Shown in pieces: positions 1-7,495 of a stretch of DNA of 64,000 bases; position 1 is the first letter of the stretch; every line of letters starts with the position of its first letter. Made by a program: the position numbers and the translations under genes. The stretch comes from PCC-6802 sp943367755 (GTDB lineage: Bacteria; Cyanobacteriota; Cyanobacteriia; Pseudanabaenales; Pseudanabaenaceae), in contig CALRKB020000020.1 of assembly GCA_943367755.1 (NCBI GenBank), forward strand, positions 1-64,000, given 5' to 3'. Below the pieces are notes generated by a model, which was not told the DNA's origin, made no database searches, and saw nothing but the letters and a program-made list of their open reading frames with translations.

Positions 1-80
1 TTCTCGAATTCTGGTAAATCCAGTCCACTCAGACTCCTAAAAATGCGCGGTTTGTTTTGTAGTTTCGCGTAAGACAGCAT
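1..80 (-). pseudogene. N-terminal codons of an IS4/IS5-type transposase, cut by window edge
   Basis: An ATG at 78-80 on the minus strand opens a frame that runs off the left edge. Its 26 visible residues begin MLSYAKLQNKPRIF and continue RSLSGLDLPEFE. A short MLxYxKLxxKPRxFxxxTGLxxxEF start is characteristic of DDE transposases in cyanobacterial IS4/IS5-like elements, recognised from memory. Whether the gene is intact cannot be seen. It fits the decayed, mobile character of the first 2 kb. Confidence 0.5.
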
Positions 81-108
81 ATCCTGAACCAGCTTTTCGT
101 GATTACAG

Positions 109-552
109 TTATTCTACCGACTCCGCCCGATTATTTCCAATGAAGTCTACTTTCCACCCCCAATGTGTATCATTAGGTCTTAAATTATGAATTCGTCGCC
201 CAGAAGTATTCATTTGCTCCATCACTTCTATAGACCAAGGTGAATTAATAACTTCAAGTACTGAGGAGTAGTTTTTATAATCTCCGAAGAGTATTGTTTC
301 TATTCCATGTTTGTATAGTGGATGTTCTGGAAGACCGTCTTCATTTGGATATCCAAACTTAGAAACTTTGCAATCTCGGCAACTAAGAACTGCAACACCA
401 AGATAATCATAACAACCAGTTTCTTGATTCAGTAATTTTGAGTTAGCCCCAAATATAAGATATACCTTTCTCTCACCATAGTCTATTAAGGTCCCATCAG
501 AAGATGGTGATGGCATACATCCAATATCATAGGTGCAAATTTTAGTTGTCAT
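109..552 (-). CDS. Hypothetical protein, putative immunity partner of the upstream RHS toxin
   Basis: This 147-residue protein has no signal peptide, no membrane segment and no domain I can name. It starts 24 nt after the stop of the RHS-associated tail (577-1029) on the same strand, where immunity genes of polymorphic toxins usually sit. Its small, acidic, aromatic-rich make-up fits that role but proves nothing. Four cysteines are visible in the first half: one in KIC, one in IGC, and a C-x2-C pair in LSCRDC. The immunity role is inferred from position only. An orphan hypothetical protein is the alternative. Confidence 0.5.
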   Translation of the reverse strand: MTTKICTYDIGCMPSPSSDGTLIDYGERKVYLIFGANSKLLNQETGCYDYLGVAVLSCRDCKVSKFGYPNEDGLPEHPLYKHGIETILFGDYKNYSSVLEVINSPWSIEVMEQMNTSGRRIHNLRPNDTHWGWKVDFIGNNRAESVE

Positions 553-576
553 AGTTTTGAGTCCATAAAATACATC

Positions 577-1029
577 TCAAGCATTTTCATATTCAGGAAT
601 CGTTATATTGTAAGAAACCTTATTGACTCTGTTGTCATCTTTTGGAGATAGATTTATTGGAAGGATGGGACTAGGCAACTTTGGATACCTTACAGGAGGT
701 CCTGGAGGATGTCTGAACAAAGGAGTTTCTCCCAGCCTCTGTAAAAGTGCTGAAGACGGTGAAATCAATTTTATATTAGTGGGTAAAAGTTTTGCAAAAC
801 TCAAAGCAGCAAGTTTACGGGTTCCTTCTGATACTAATCTACCAGATCCTTTGGGATCACGGAACACTTTCAGTTCTATTGAACTTGGTAGTCTTTCGCA
901 CGTTTCTAGTTGCCGTGCAAGTTCTTTAATGGATATGTTACCAAATGCACTACTTAAATTTGGCGAGGCTCTCTTCTGCCCAAAAAATACTATTTTGCCA
1001 TCTCTGTTATTTTCTTTTTTAGTCTTCTC
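577..1029 (-). pseudogene. C-terminal tail (putative toxin domain) of the RHS protein, separated by an in-frame TGA
   Basis: Directly after the TGA that ends the RHS core ORF (codon at 1030-1032), the same reading frame stays open for 150 more codons to 577. No start codon is needed to see it: it reads KIVFFGQKRASPNLS, then SIKELARQL, LPSSIELKVFRDP, TRKLAALSFAKLLPTNIKL and a proline-rich end. The conserved-looking block (GQKR.SP, LP..I.V.R, R.LAALS.A...PT) has the feel of a C-terminal toxin module of polymorphic toxins, but I cannot name the family. A GTG at 865-867 could start a 96-residue piece. The likely history is one RHS-toxin gene with a nonsense mutation. Readthrough or a sequencing error are alternatives. 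Confidence 0.5.
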
Positions 1030-1869
1030 TCATTCACAACTGTTTGGCTTTGGTCCTCTAGATGGAGGAGCAGGTAAGGTCTCATCATCTGGATCGCTTT
1101 GCTCATTAGAATTTCTCTCTCGGATTTTACGTTGTTCAGCTTCCCATTTTCGGCGGGGGGCGAATTCCTCTTCATTTGTAACAATACCACCATCAAGTTC
1201 GGGTAAGAGAAAGAATACTGCACCAAATACAGCTAAGCCTAAAGCTGCTCTTGCATTACCAGGAGTTACAGTTTTCCCTAAAGCTCCAATTCCTCCTGAG
1301 AGTCCACCCAAACCCACACCCTGTGGGAAAGGTACTACTGCTTGGAATCCAATCGGATCAATATAGTTTGAAGGTGAGTTCAAAACATAGCGATAGAGAT
1401 TAGGATCGCCAGCTTTAAACCTAAAGGGATCTTCCTCAATAAACCTGCCACTACGAGGATTCAATGGTCTATGACGATAATCATAATTCCCCGATTCAGC
1501 ATCAAACTCCCGGCCAGTAAACGAGAATCGTGTATTGAAACCAGGATTCGTCTCGCTGGTGACATTGCCAAAACTGTCAAACACCACATGATTCTGACTC
1601 GTCCCCGTCGCATCCACCACATCGCGCACCGAACCAAGATTATCCGTCAGCGCCCAACCAACCGATCCATTCGCCTCATCCGCCAGCACCTCATCAATAC
1701 TATTGCCATGCAAATAGCGATTAGTCAGAGTGCCACTGCCATCAAATCCCAGGGCGATATTCTGGTTCTGCCCATAAACAAAACGCTCTGTCCCTGTAGG
1801 TTTCACCTTACCGATGCGCTGGTCGTAGACATCGTAAGCGTAATAGTCCACCGTCACACCCTTTGCCAT
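1030..1869 (-). CDS. RHS repeat-associated core domain protein (N-terminally truncated)
   Basis: These 279 residues contain the end of an RHS/YD-repeat shell: YYAYDVYDQRIGKV, then the core LTDNLGSVRDVVDATG, FDSFGNVTSE and FSFTGREFDAESGNYDYR, ending with RSGRFIEEDP, NLYRYVLNSP and YIDPIGF. That last block marks the site where the variable toxin tail is normally released. Full RHS proteins exceed 1000 residues, so only the last fifth is present. A TGA lies 15 nt upstream of the ATG in frame, and the DNA beyond it belongs to another gene remnant on the other strand. The frame also ends in a TGA that cuts off the tail at 577-1029. This is probably a non-functional relic. Confidence 0.75.
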   Translation of the reverse strand: MAKGVTVDYYAYDVYDQRIGKVKPTGTERFVYGQNQNIALGFDGSGTLTNRYLHGNSIDEVLADEANGSVGWALTDNLGSVRDVVDATGTSQNHVVFDSFGNVTSETNPGFNTRFSFTGREFDAESGNYDYRHRPLNPRSGRFIEEDPFRFKAGDPNLYRYVLNSPSNYIDPIGFQAVVPFPQGVGLGGLSGGIGALGKTVTPGNARAALGLAVFGAVFFLLPELDGGIVTNEEEFAPRRKWEAEQRKIRERNSNEQSDPDDETLPAPPSRGPKPNSCE

Positions 1870-1876
1870 GACGAAT

Positions 1877-2044
1877 GGCTCTCAGTTTCGTCCCTCTGGC
1901 CCACCAACCTTGAACAGCGACAAATACGCCGCCGATTTTAACCAGGTCAAAACCCTCGGTGCTAAAAATAGTCCTGTCCGCACGCCCGATCAAACTGAAA
2001 GTGTAATTCCGCTATGGGGTGCATTTCTATGGGCGATCGCCTAG
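1877..2044 (+). pseudogene. C-terminal remnant of a vanadium haloperoxidase-like protein
   Basis: An open frame without a start codon runs for 55 codons to a TAG at 2042-2044. It reads PSGPPTLNSDKYAADFNQVK, then TLGAKNSPVRTPDQTE and a tryptophan-rich end. The SDKYAADFN.VK.LG...S..RT.DQTE pattern is typical of bacterial vanadium-dependent haloperoxidases, recognised from memory. It begins 8 nt beyond the RHS fragment on the opposite strand, so the two are broken ends joined by a past rearrangement. The protein is clearly incomplete. Confidence 0.5.
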
Positions 2045-2328
2045 TGTGTAATGTGGGGATTCATGCTAATGCATTGGCAAATCGATCTAGTGATATTGTT
2101 ATCTCAGTTCCTAGCTCTGGCGATTGGCTACTTTTATTTTGAAGGTATGCGCGGCACATTTAGCTGCTACAAGCTAACGAAGGCCCAAAAATAGACCTTC
2201 GTTTGTCCTGTATTAAAATCCCCCTATCGAACTTCCCCGCCCCTTGGGTTAATTCTGTGATTTAAAGTATTGCCAGCTCTTGCCGACTATTGACTGTGAG
2301 ATCGAATATCAAAACTGAAAAGTAACGA
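2045..2328. other. Intergenic stretch with a small ORF and a hairpin
   Basis: No recognised gene lies here. A 43-codon frame at 2063-2194 (plus) begins MLMHWQIDLVILLSQFLALA and could encode one membrane helix, but it lacks a clear ribosome-binding site. Its end overlaps a perfect 8-bp inverted repeat, AACGAAGG (2176-2183) and CCTTCGTT (2196-2203), with a 12-nt loop. This could act as a terminator, although no strong T-run follows. Confidence 0.35.
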
Positions 2329-3030
2329 CTATTTACGCTTTTTGGCGTTTTTGGGTACAGAGACACCCACGGTTTTATGGAAATCGGCTTGTACTTTTGC
2401 GGTCAAGCTTTGAGAAATGCTCTTCACTACATGTGCCAGAACGCTATCGCCAGTTTTTTGCAGAACATTCTGGGGCACAACTTGAACGAATCTCGGCAAT
2501 GGCATTGTGACCGTTAGATCTAATTGCCATTCCACGCTTGTCATTACCGCACCACCTTCTTCTGGAGCAGGTTGCTCCTTCAGGATCATCACCGCTTGAA
2601 AGTCAACCTCGTATGCCTGGGGTTCTTGATCTGGTAAAGGGATGCTTTGAATGCGGTAAACCCCTTCTTTCTGAGGTAGTAAATCCAAGCCAATTCTGGG
2701 ATCGACTTTATAGCCTAGTGCGCCAACATGGCCAATCCCCAAGGCATAGGCATTGCGACTAATCGGCTTGACTTTGAGGGGTTGAGCGCAGCGGCAAAAC
2801 CAGCCTTGGTGGGCATCGAGGTAGGCGATCGCCTCGGCAGCATCGGCATACAGATCCATGTATCCGACAAAATGATTGCGAAACTGTGATGGTGCGTAGA
2901 CCTTAGAGTCTACTGCTGCAGTTTCACTATTTTCAAAAGTGCTATCCAAAACTAAGTCTTCACTGGTGGCATATTCCAGGTTGGCAACCATGGCAATTGA
3001 CTCATTTTCTAATTTTACCTGTGTCTGCAT
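2329..3030 (-). CDS. DUF1997 family protein
   Basis: The 233-residue product matches the DUF1997 family found in cyanobacteria and plastids. The core FRNHFVGYMDLYADAAEAIA, the segment WFCRCAQPLKVKPI, a central DPRIGLDLLPQ, and the C-terminal SISQSLTAKVQADFHKTVG helix are all in the expected order, and the length is normal. The function is unknown; family members are soluble and resemble lipid- or membrane-associated START-like proteins, which is inference. It has no signal peptide. It is transcribed divergently from the HTH/membrane protein gene at 3274, with 243 bp between them for both promoters. Confidence 0.75.
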   Translation of the reverse strand: MQTQVKLENESIAMVANLEYATSEDLVLDSTFENSETAAVDSKVYAPSQFRNHFVGYMDLYADAAEAIAYLDAHQGWFCRCAQPLKVKPISRNAYALGIGHVGALGYKVDPRIGLDLLPQKEGVYRIQSIPLPDQEPQAYEVDFQAVMILKEQPAPEEGGAVMTSVEWQLDLTVTMPLPRFVQVVPQNVLQKTGDSVLAHVVKSISQSLTAKVQADFHKTVGVSVPKNAKKRK

Positions 3031-3273
3031 TACTACTCCGTTATTGCTCAGTGGTGTTTGAAGTGGTCTTTGAGTTAAATAATCGACGTTAGCTTTATCC
3101 TTAGGTTGCCACAGACAAACTTCTAGTTAACATGCCTGAGGAAAGCTTAACAAATTTTTTACTTCGTTACGTACTCCTCGTTACTGATAAATAGAACTTA
3201 CCCGCTTGCCCATCAATAACTATCAAATGTCACATAATGGATTTGAGACATGTGGAATTAGGTAGGAAAAACT

Positions 3274-4596
3274 ATGACTCGTCAAGCTGTGATGGAAGCT
3301 GTAGAAAAGCTGAGCTATCGCGTCACGGTTGGTGATGTGGCAGCACAGTCAGGACTTAGCTTAGCTACCGCTAGTAACGAACTAATGAGGTTAGCCACCG
3401 ATAGCGGCGGTCACTTGCAGGTAGCTGAGTCGGGCGACATTGCTTATGTATTTGCCCGTAACTTCCGCAACATTTTACTCAACCGCTCTTTTAAGCTCCA
3501 GTTGCAGGCATGGCTCAAGTCAGTTTGGAAATGGGTGTTTTATCTGATCCGAATTTCGTTTGGCATTGTCCTGATTATTTCGATCGCCATTGTCGTGCTG
3601 GGAATCATCGCCGCTTTGCTCGCCCTACAAAGTTCTAGTAGCGACGATAACAAGGGCGGTGGTAGCCGCGATCGCTCTGACGATCGCGGTGGCGGCGGTT
3701 TGATCTTTATGCCAAATCTTTGGTGGGGTAACCCCTTCTCTGTATTTGACCCAGACTATAATGAGCGCCGACGGTCTGAACACCGTGCATCTGAACGCCG
3801 TGCATCTGAGCCCGAACAAATGGGGTTCCTAGAAAGTGTTTTCTCGTTTCTATTTGGTGATGGCGATCCAAATGCAGATCTGGAAGAACGTCGCTGGCGA
3901 GCGATCGCGCAAGTAATTCGGCAGAATGGTGGTGTGGTGGCGGCAGAACAAATTACACCTTATTTAGATGATCTAGGTAATACATCTGAAGGCTATGAGG
4001 ACTATATATTGCCTGTGCTGGTGAAGTTTAACGGTCAGCCTCAGGTGAGCGAACAGGGTGCGATCGTCTACAGTTTCCCGGAATTGCAAACCGTGGGATC
4101 TGAGCGCAAACAGAAGAGCGTCGCTAGCTATCTAGAGGAAAAACTTTGGCAATTTAGTCAGGCAGGCTCAGGGAGAGTGACTCTGTCAGCAGGTTTGGGT
4201 ATATTTTATCTGGTGGCATCTCTATGGCTGGGTAGCCTTTTGAGCGCACCTGCGATCGCCGGAAAACTTTCTGGCTTTCTCGGCTTTGTGTCTGGAGCAT
4301 ATTGGTTCTTGCTGGGTTATGCCGTTCTATTTCTCACCGTACCCTTGGTGCGGTACTTGGTATTGCAGATTTTCAATGCCAGGGTTACATCAAAGAACCA
4401 GCAACGTCTTGATAGGGCAAACAACTTGCGTAAATCCACTTCTACGCTTAAGCAAAAGCTGGAATTTGCTCGTCAGTTGGCTACAGGCCAAAAAGTGATT
4501 AGCGCTGATGACCTGGCCTACTCCACCGAAACCGATCTAACGGATCAAGAATATGCCAAGATGCTAAAGGAAATGGATGCAGAGCGAGAAAATTAA
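3274..4596 (+). CDS. Conserved cyanobacterial protein with N-terminal HTH-like region and transmembrane segments
   Basis: This 440-residue protein starts with a helix-turn-helix-like segment (TVGDVAAQSGLSLATASNEL, residues about 18-37). A strong membrane helix follows near residues 95-118 (FGIVLIISIAIVVLGIIAAL). Next is a Gly/Arg/Asp/Ser-rich linker with an RRxSEHRASERRASEPE charged repeat, a second winged-helix-like part near 210-270, and two more hydrophobic helices near 305-360. Similar proteins are conserved hypotheticals in cyanobacteria, and I recognise no enzymatic motif. Its stop codon overlaps the ATG of ridA by one base (TAATG), so translation is probably coupled. Confidence 0.65.
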   Translation: MTRQAVMEAVEKLSYRVTVGDVAAQSGLSLATASNELMRLATDSGGHLQVAESGDIAYVFARNFRNILLNRSFKLQLQAWLKSVWKWVFYLIRISFGIVLIISIAIVVLGIIAALLALQSSSSDDNKGGGSRDRSDDRGGGGLIFMPNLWWGNPFSVFDPDYNERRRSEHRASERRASEPEQMGFLESVFSFLFGDGDPNADLEERRWRAIAQVIRQNGGVVAAEQITPYLDDLGNTSEGYEDYILPVLVKFNGQPQVSEQGAIVYSFPELQTVGSERKQKSVASYLEEKLWQFSQAGSGRVTLSAGLGIFYLVASLWLGSLLSAPAIAGKLSGFLGFVSGAYWFLLGYAVLFLTVPLVRYLVLQIFNARVTSKNQQRLDRANNLRKSTSTLKQKLEFARQLATGQKVISADDLAYSTETDLTDQEYAKMLKEMDAEREN

Positions 4597-4997
4597 TGGG
4601 TAACAAGATCGAAAAGGAAGTGATTCGTACTGATGCCGCGCCCGCGCCTGTGGGGCCATATAACCAAGCGATCGCTACTGCCAGCGCACCTAGAATGCTG
4701 TTTTTAGCTGGTCAAATCCCCTTAGATCCTGCCACAGGCAAACTAATTACTGGCACCGTTGCAGAGCAAACCGATCGGGTCTTGCAAAACGTGCAGGCGG
4801 TTTTGAGTGCGGCTGGTGCTGACTTTAGTAACGTGGTAAAAACCACCGTATTTTTGGCAGATATGGCAGATTTCCCCGAAATGAACGGCGTTTATGCTAA
4901 GTACTTTCAAGATCCTGCCCCCGCTCGCTCCACGGTGCAGGTAGCTCGCTTACCGATGGATGCGCGGGTAGAAATAGAATGCACTGCGGCGATTTAG
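4596..4997 (+). CDS. ridA: RidA family reactive intermediate/imine deaminase
   Basis: RidA hydrolyses reactive enamine/imine intermediates made by PLP-dependent enzymes such as threonine dehydratase, protecting the cell from them. The 133-residue length and the whole fold are typical: APAPVGPYNQAI near the start, LAGQIPLDPATG (residues 38-49), and the signature PARSTVQVARLPMDARVEIE at the end. Arg111 and Glu126 sit at the positions of the substrate-binding Arg and catalytic Glu of E. coli RidA (105 and 120). The start codon overlaps the stop of the preceding gene. Confidence 0.93.
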   Translation: MGNKIEKEVIRTDAAPAPVGPYNQAIATASAPRMLFLAGQIPLDPATGKLITGTVAEQTDRVLQNVQAVLSAAGADFSNVVKTTVFLADMADFPEMNGVYAKYFQDPAPARSTVQVARLPMDARVEIECTAAI

Positions 4998-5009
4998 GCT
5001 ACCGATCTC

Positions 5010-5639
5010 ATGATTCGTTATTTGCCATTAGTTGTAGGAATTATTGGTGGGCTAGCACTGATGCTCAATCGCCTCACTACTCCATCTTTAACAACTAACC
5101 AATCTCGCTCAGATGCGCTTGGCATCATACTAAGCGCTCTGTTAATATTGGTCGGGCTATTATGGCAACAAGTTCAGGCCAAACCAGCGGAAATTGTAGC
5201 GCTGATTGGAGAGGAAGGCTTTGAGCTAAATGAATCATTATCTGAATCGGTCAAAGCCGAGTTAGCCTGGGCATCTCATATATTGCTTACGAATACAGCC
5301 ACAAAAACGCTGTTTGTTTGGTATGACGGAGAGATACTACTAAGACGTGGCATTTTAAGTCCAGATCGGCAATTCATACCTGGACAGATCGTGCAGCGAT
5401 CGCTAAAAACTCAAAAGCCCACCTATTTGGTGAAGCTAGCTCTCTATCCTGGCAAAATCGAGTTTAATTACTTGCCCGAAAATACCCAGGGGTTGATCGT
5501 GCAACCGCTAGGCAATCTCGGTGTGATTGTATTAGGCGCAAATGCACCGCGCAGCTATACCAAGCAAGATGAGAATTGGATAGAAGCGATCGCCACCAAA
5601 CTCAACTATAGTCTCGAACGCGATCACAATCAGACATAG
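5010..5639 (+). CDS. Cofactor assembly of complex C subunit B (CCB2/CCB4-like) protein
   Basis: This 209-residue protein has two N-terminal membrane helices (residues about 5-22 and 39-53) and a soluble domain ending with LGNLGVIVLGANAPRSYTKQ followed by WIEAIATKLN. This arrangement is that of the CCB2/CCB4 family, which takes part in attaching the covalent heme ci to cytochrome b6 of the b6f complex at the thylakoid membrane. The assignment rests on overall pattern recognition. It lies 12 nt downstream of ridA and probably belongs to the same transcript. Confidence 0.75.
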   Translation: MIRYLPLVVGIIGGLALMLNRLTTPSLTTNQSRSDALGIILSALLILVGLLWQQVQAKPAEIVALIGEEGFELNESLSESVKAELAWASHILLTNTATKTLFVWYDGEILLRRGILSPDRQFIPGQIVQRSLKTQKPTYLVKLALYPGKIEFNYLPENTQGLIVQPLGNLGVIVLGANAPRSYTKQDENWIEAIATKLNYSLERDHNQT

Positions 5640-5652
5640 CGGACATTATCCT

Positions 5653-5753
5653 ATTCCAGTAATGGGTATAAAGCCAAACAACAAGCAGAACAAAAAGCCC
5701 AACGCTTGGCCGAAAGACTCAGAGCAATGGGAATCGATCCTGATGATGTTTAA
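5653..5753 (+). pseudogene. C-terminal remnant of a Uma2-family nuclease
   Basis: After the CCB gene, a frame with no start reads KAKQQAEQKAQRLAERLRAM and then GIDPDDV before a TAA at 5751-5753. The QxAExxAQRLAERLRAxGIDPD tail is the usual C-terminus of the abundant cyanobacterial Uma2 (DUF820) family. No catalytic core precedes it, so this is a decayed relic. Confidence 0.45.
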
Positions 5754-5782
5754 GGCGATCTCATATACGATTGGTTACGATT

Positions 5783-6655
5783 CTAACGAGAATTTGGACG
5801 TGCTATCTTGGCGAGCAACTTTTTGATATCTATACGCATTAAAATCCCTTGGGAAGGACTGAAGAGGAGAACCAATAGAAATATACTGGAAGTCACAAGG
5901 GCGATCGCGGGGCCGGAAGGTAAATTTAGGTAATAGCTGATATACATACCAGCGATACTTGAAGTAACGCCAATCCCTGCTGCTAAGCCCATGATCAGAT
6001 GTAGTTGCTTAACTAATAAATAGGCGGTAGTGCCGGGCGTAATTAGCAAAGATATCGCTAACATCCCTCCTACAGTTCTTAGACTAGAAACAATCGTCAG
6101 TGTGACGGCAAACATCAGCCCAAAATCCAAGAGTTGCACGGGTAATCCCATGACTCTCGCCCCTTGTGGATCGAAGGTGTAAAGTAGCAGTTCTTTGTAA
6201 AAAATTTTGATCAGAAGAAATACGACAATCGCCACAATTGCGGTGCGCCAAACATCCTCAACCCCAACGCTGAGAATATTGCCAAAGAGGAAACTATCGA
6301 GATCGACTTTTGTGGCTAAGCGGGTAATCAGCGCAATGCCGAGTGCAAAGAAACTAGAGAAGACGATCGCCATCGCCGCATCAACTTTCACTTTTGATTG
6401 GGCTCGAATCAGCGTGACGATAAACGTACTGATGATGCCAGAGATAAATGCACCCAAAAAAATATCGACTTTGTAAAAAAATGCGATCGCCAGTCCTGGA
6501 AATACTGAATGCGAAATGACATCGCTCAGGAGCGACATGCGCTGTACGACTAGATAAACGCCAGTAACCGAGCACAATACACCAGTCAGAATCGCCGTGA
6601 GTAGAGCATTGCGCATAAACTCAAGGCTAAGGGGATCGATCAGCCAACTTAGCAA
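5783..6655 (-). CDS. Metal ABC transporter permease (Zn/Mn type)
   Basis: This 290-residue protein is the membrane subunit of a family-9 metal (zinc or manganese) ABC importer (ZnuB/MntB/TroC type). It has about eight or nine helices. The family blocks GVYLVVQRMSLLSDVISHSV near residue 32, VDAAMAIVFSSFFALGIALI near 92 and GGMLAISLLITPGTTAYLL near 195 are all present. Its start overlaps the end of the ATPase gene by 7 nt (6649-6655), so they form one operon. The substrate cannot be decided from the permease. A Zur/Fur-like box upstream of the operon makes zinc the better guess. No periplasmic binding protein gene is next to it. Confidence 0.88.
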   Translation of the reverse strand: MLSWLIDPLSLEFMRNALLTAILTGVLCSVTGVYLVVQRMSLLSDVISHSVFPGLAIAFFYKVDIFLGAFISGIISTFIVTLIRAQSKVKVDAAMAIVFSSFFALGIALITRLATKVDLDSFLFGNILSVGVEDVWRTAIVAIVVFLLIKIFYKELLLYTFDPQGARVMGLPVQLLDFGLMFAVTLTIVSSLRTVGGMLAISLLITPGTTAYLLVKQLHLIMGLAAGIGVTSSIAGMYISYYLNLPSGPAIALVTSSIFLLVLLFSPSQGILMRIDIKKLLAKIARPNSR

Positions 6656-7395
6656 CTTAATAAGCCTTCCCTGGGAGCAAAAATATGGCGATTGCGCGAT
6701 TCACCATAGGCACGACGCAGGTTTTCTGATGTGACAACTTCACCTGCCGAACCATAGGCAATTAGTCTCTGGCTGAGCAATAGCAACTTGTCATAGCGCT
6801 CAATTGTTTCACCCAGATCGTGGCTCACCACAATTAAGGTTTTACCCTGAGCTTTAAGTTCGGCGAATACATCAAAAATTATTTCTTCGGTAGCCAGATC
6901 GACGCTGCTAAAAGGCTCGTCAAAGAAAAATAGTTCTGCTTCCTGCGCCAGCGATCGTGCTAAAAATACTCTTTGCTGCTGCCCGCCTGATAGTTGGGCA
7001 ATCTGACGGTGGCGTAGATCCCAAAGCCCCACCCGGTTTAGGGCTGCCGCTACCACTTCCCGCGAGCGATGGCTGTATGACCGAAACCAACCCGTGTGAA
7101 CTGTACGTGCCATCATCACCACATCTTGAACGGTGGCAGGATAGTCCCAATCGATCTGCGATCGCTGCGGCACATAGGCGATCGCGCGCAAGCACTTGTC
7201 CAGACGTTCGCATTCAAATCTGACCAACCCACTGACGGCAGGAACTAAGCCCAACATAGCTTTGAGCATAGTACTTTTCCCAGCCCCATTGGGGCCGATA
7301 ATTCCTAGCAACTGTCCTGCATCCAGGGTAAAGCTAACATTATCTAAGGCTGTAACACCTTGATAGTTGACGGCTAACTGACTAACCTCAAGCAT
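6649..7395 (-). CDS. Metal ABC transporter ATP-binding protein
   Basis: The 248-residue ATPase energises the metal importer whose permease follows it. The Walker A GPNGAGKST (residues about 35-43), the Q-loop VPQRSQIDW, the signature LSGGQQQRV, the Walker B ELFFFDEP and the switch His in VVSHD are all visible. WDYPATVQDVVMM following the Q-loop is typical of ZnuC/MntA-type ATPases. The operon starts here, with a 15-bp inverted repeat only 15 nt upstream of the ATG. Confidence 0.9.
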   Translation of the reverse strand: MLEVSQLAVNYQGVTALDNVSFTLDAGQLLGIIGPNGAGKSTMLKAMLGLVPAVSGLVRFECERLDKCLRAIAYVPQRSQIDWDYPATVQDVVMMARTVHTGWFRSYSHRSREVVAAALNRVGLWDLRHRQIAQLSGGQQQRVFLARSLAQEAELFFFDEPFSSVDLATEEIIFDVFAELKAQGKTLIVVSHDLGETIERYDKLLLLSQRLIAYGSAGEVVTSENLRRAYGESRNRHIFAPREGLLSC

Positions 7396-7409
7396 TTTTT
7401 GTCATTGCA

Positions 7410-7424
7410 AGAGAATGATTCTCA
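7410..7424 (-). promoter_or_regulatory. Zur/Fur-type box upstream of the metal ABC operon
   Basis: Read on the minus strand this is TGAGAAT-C-ATTCTCT, a 7-1-7 inverted repeat with a single mismatch at the outer base. It matches the general cyanobacterial Zur/Fur operator form (TGAnAATnATTnTCA). Being 15 nt upstream of the ATPase start codon, it should repress the operon when metal is plentiful. Zur and Fur cannot be told apart here. Confidence 0.6.
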
Positions 7425-7495
7425 TTATACTTTAGTACATTTTTAAATATTTCCCTCTGAAACTTGCCTGAAACTTATAGGCTCAGGGGAATTTT

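Noticed and set aside
623..1366. Plus-strand 247-codon ORF
   Set aside because: It is the antisense of the RHS core and its tail, has a low-complexity Ser/Pro/Gly composition and matches no family. The minus-strand frame carries recognisable RHS motifs.
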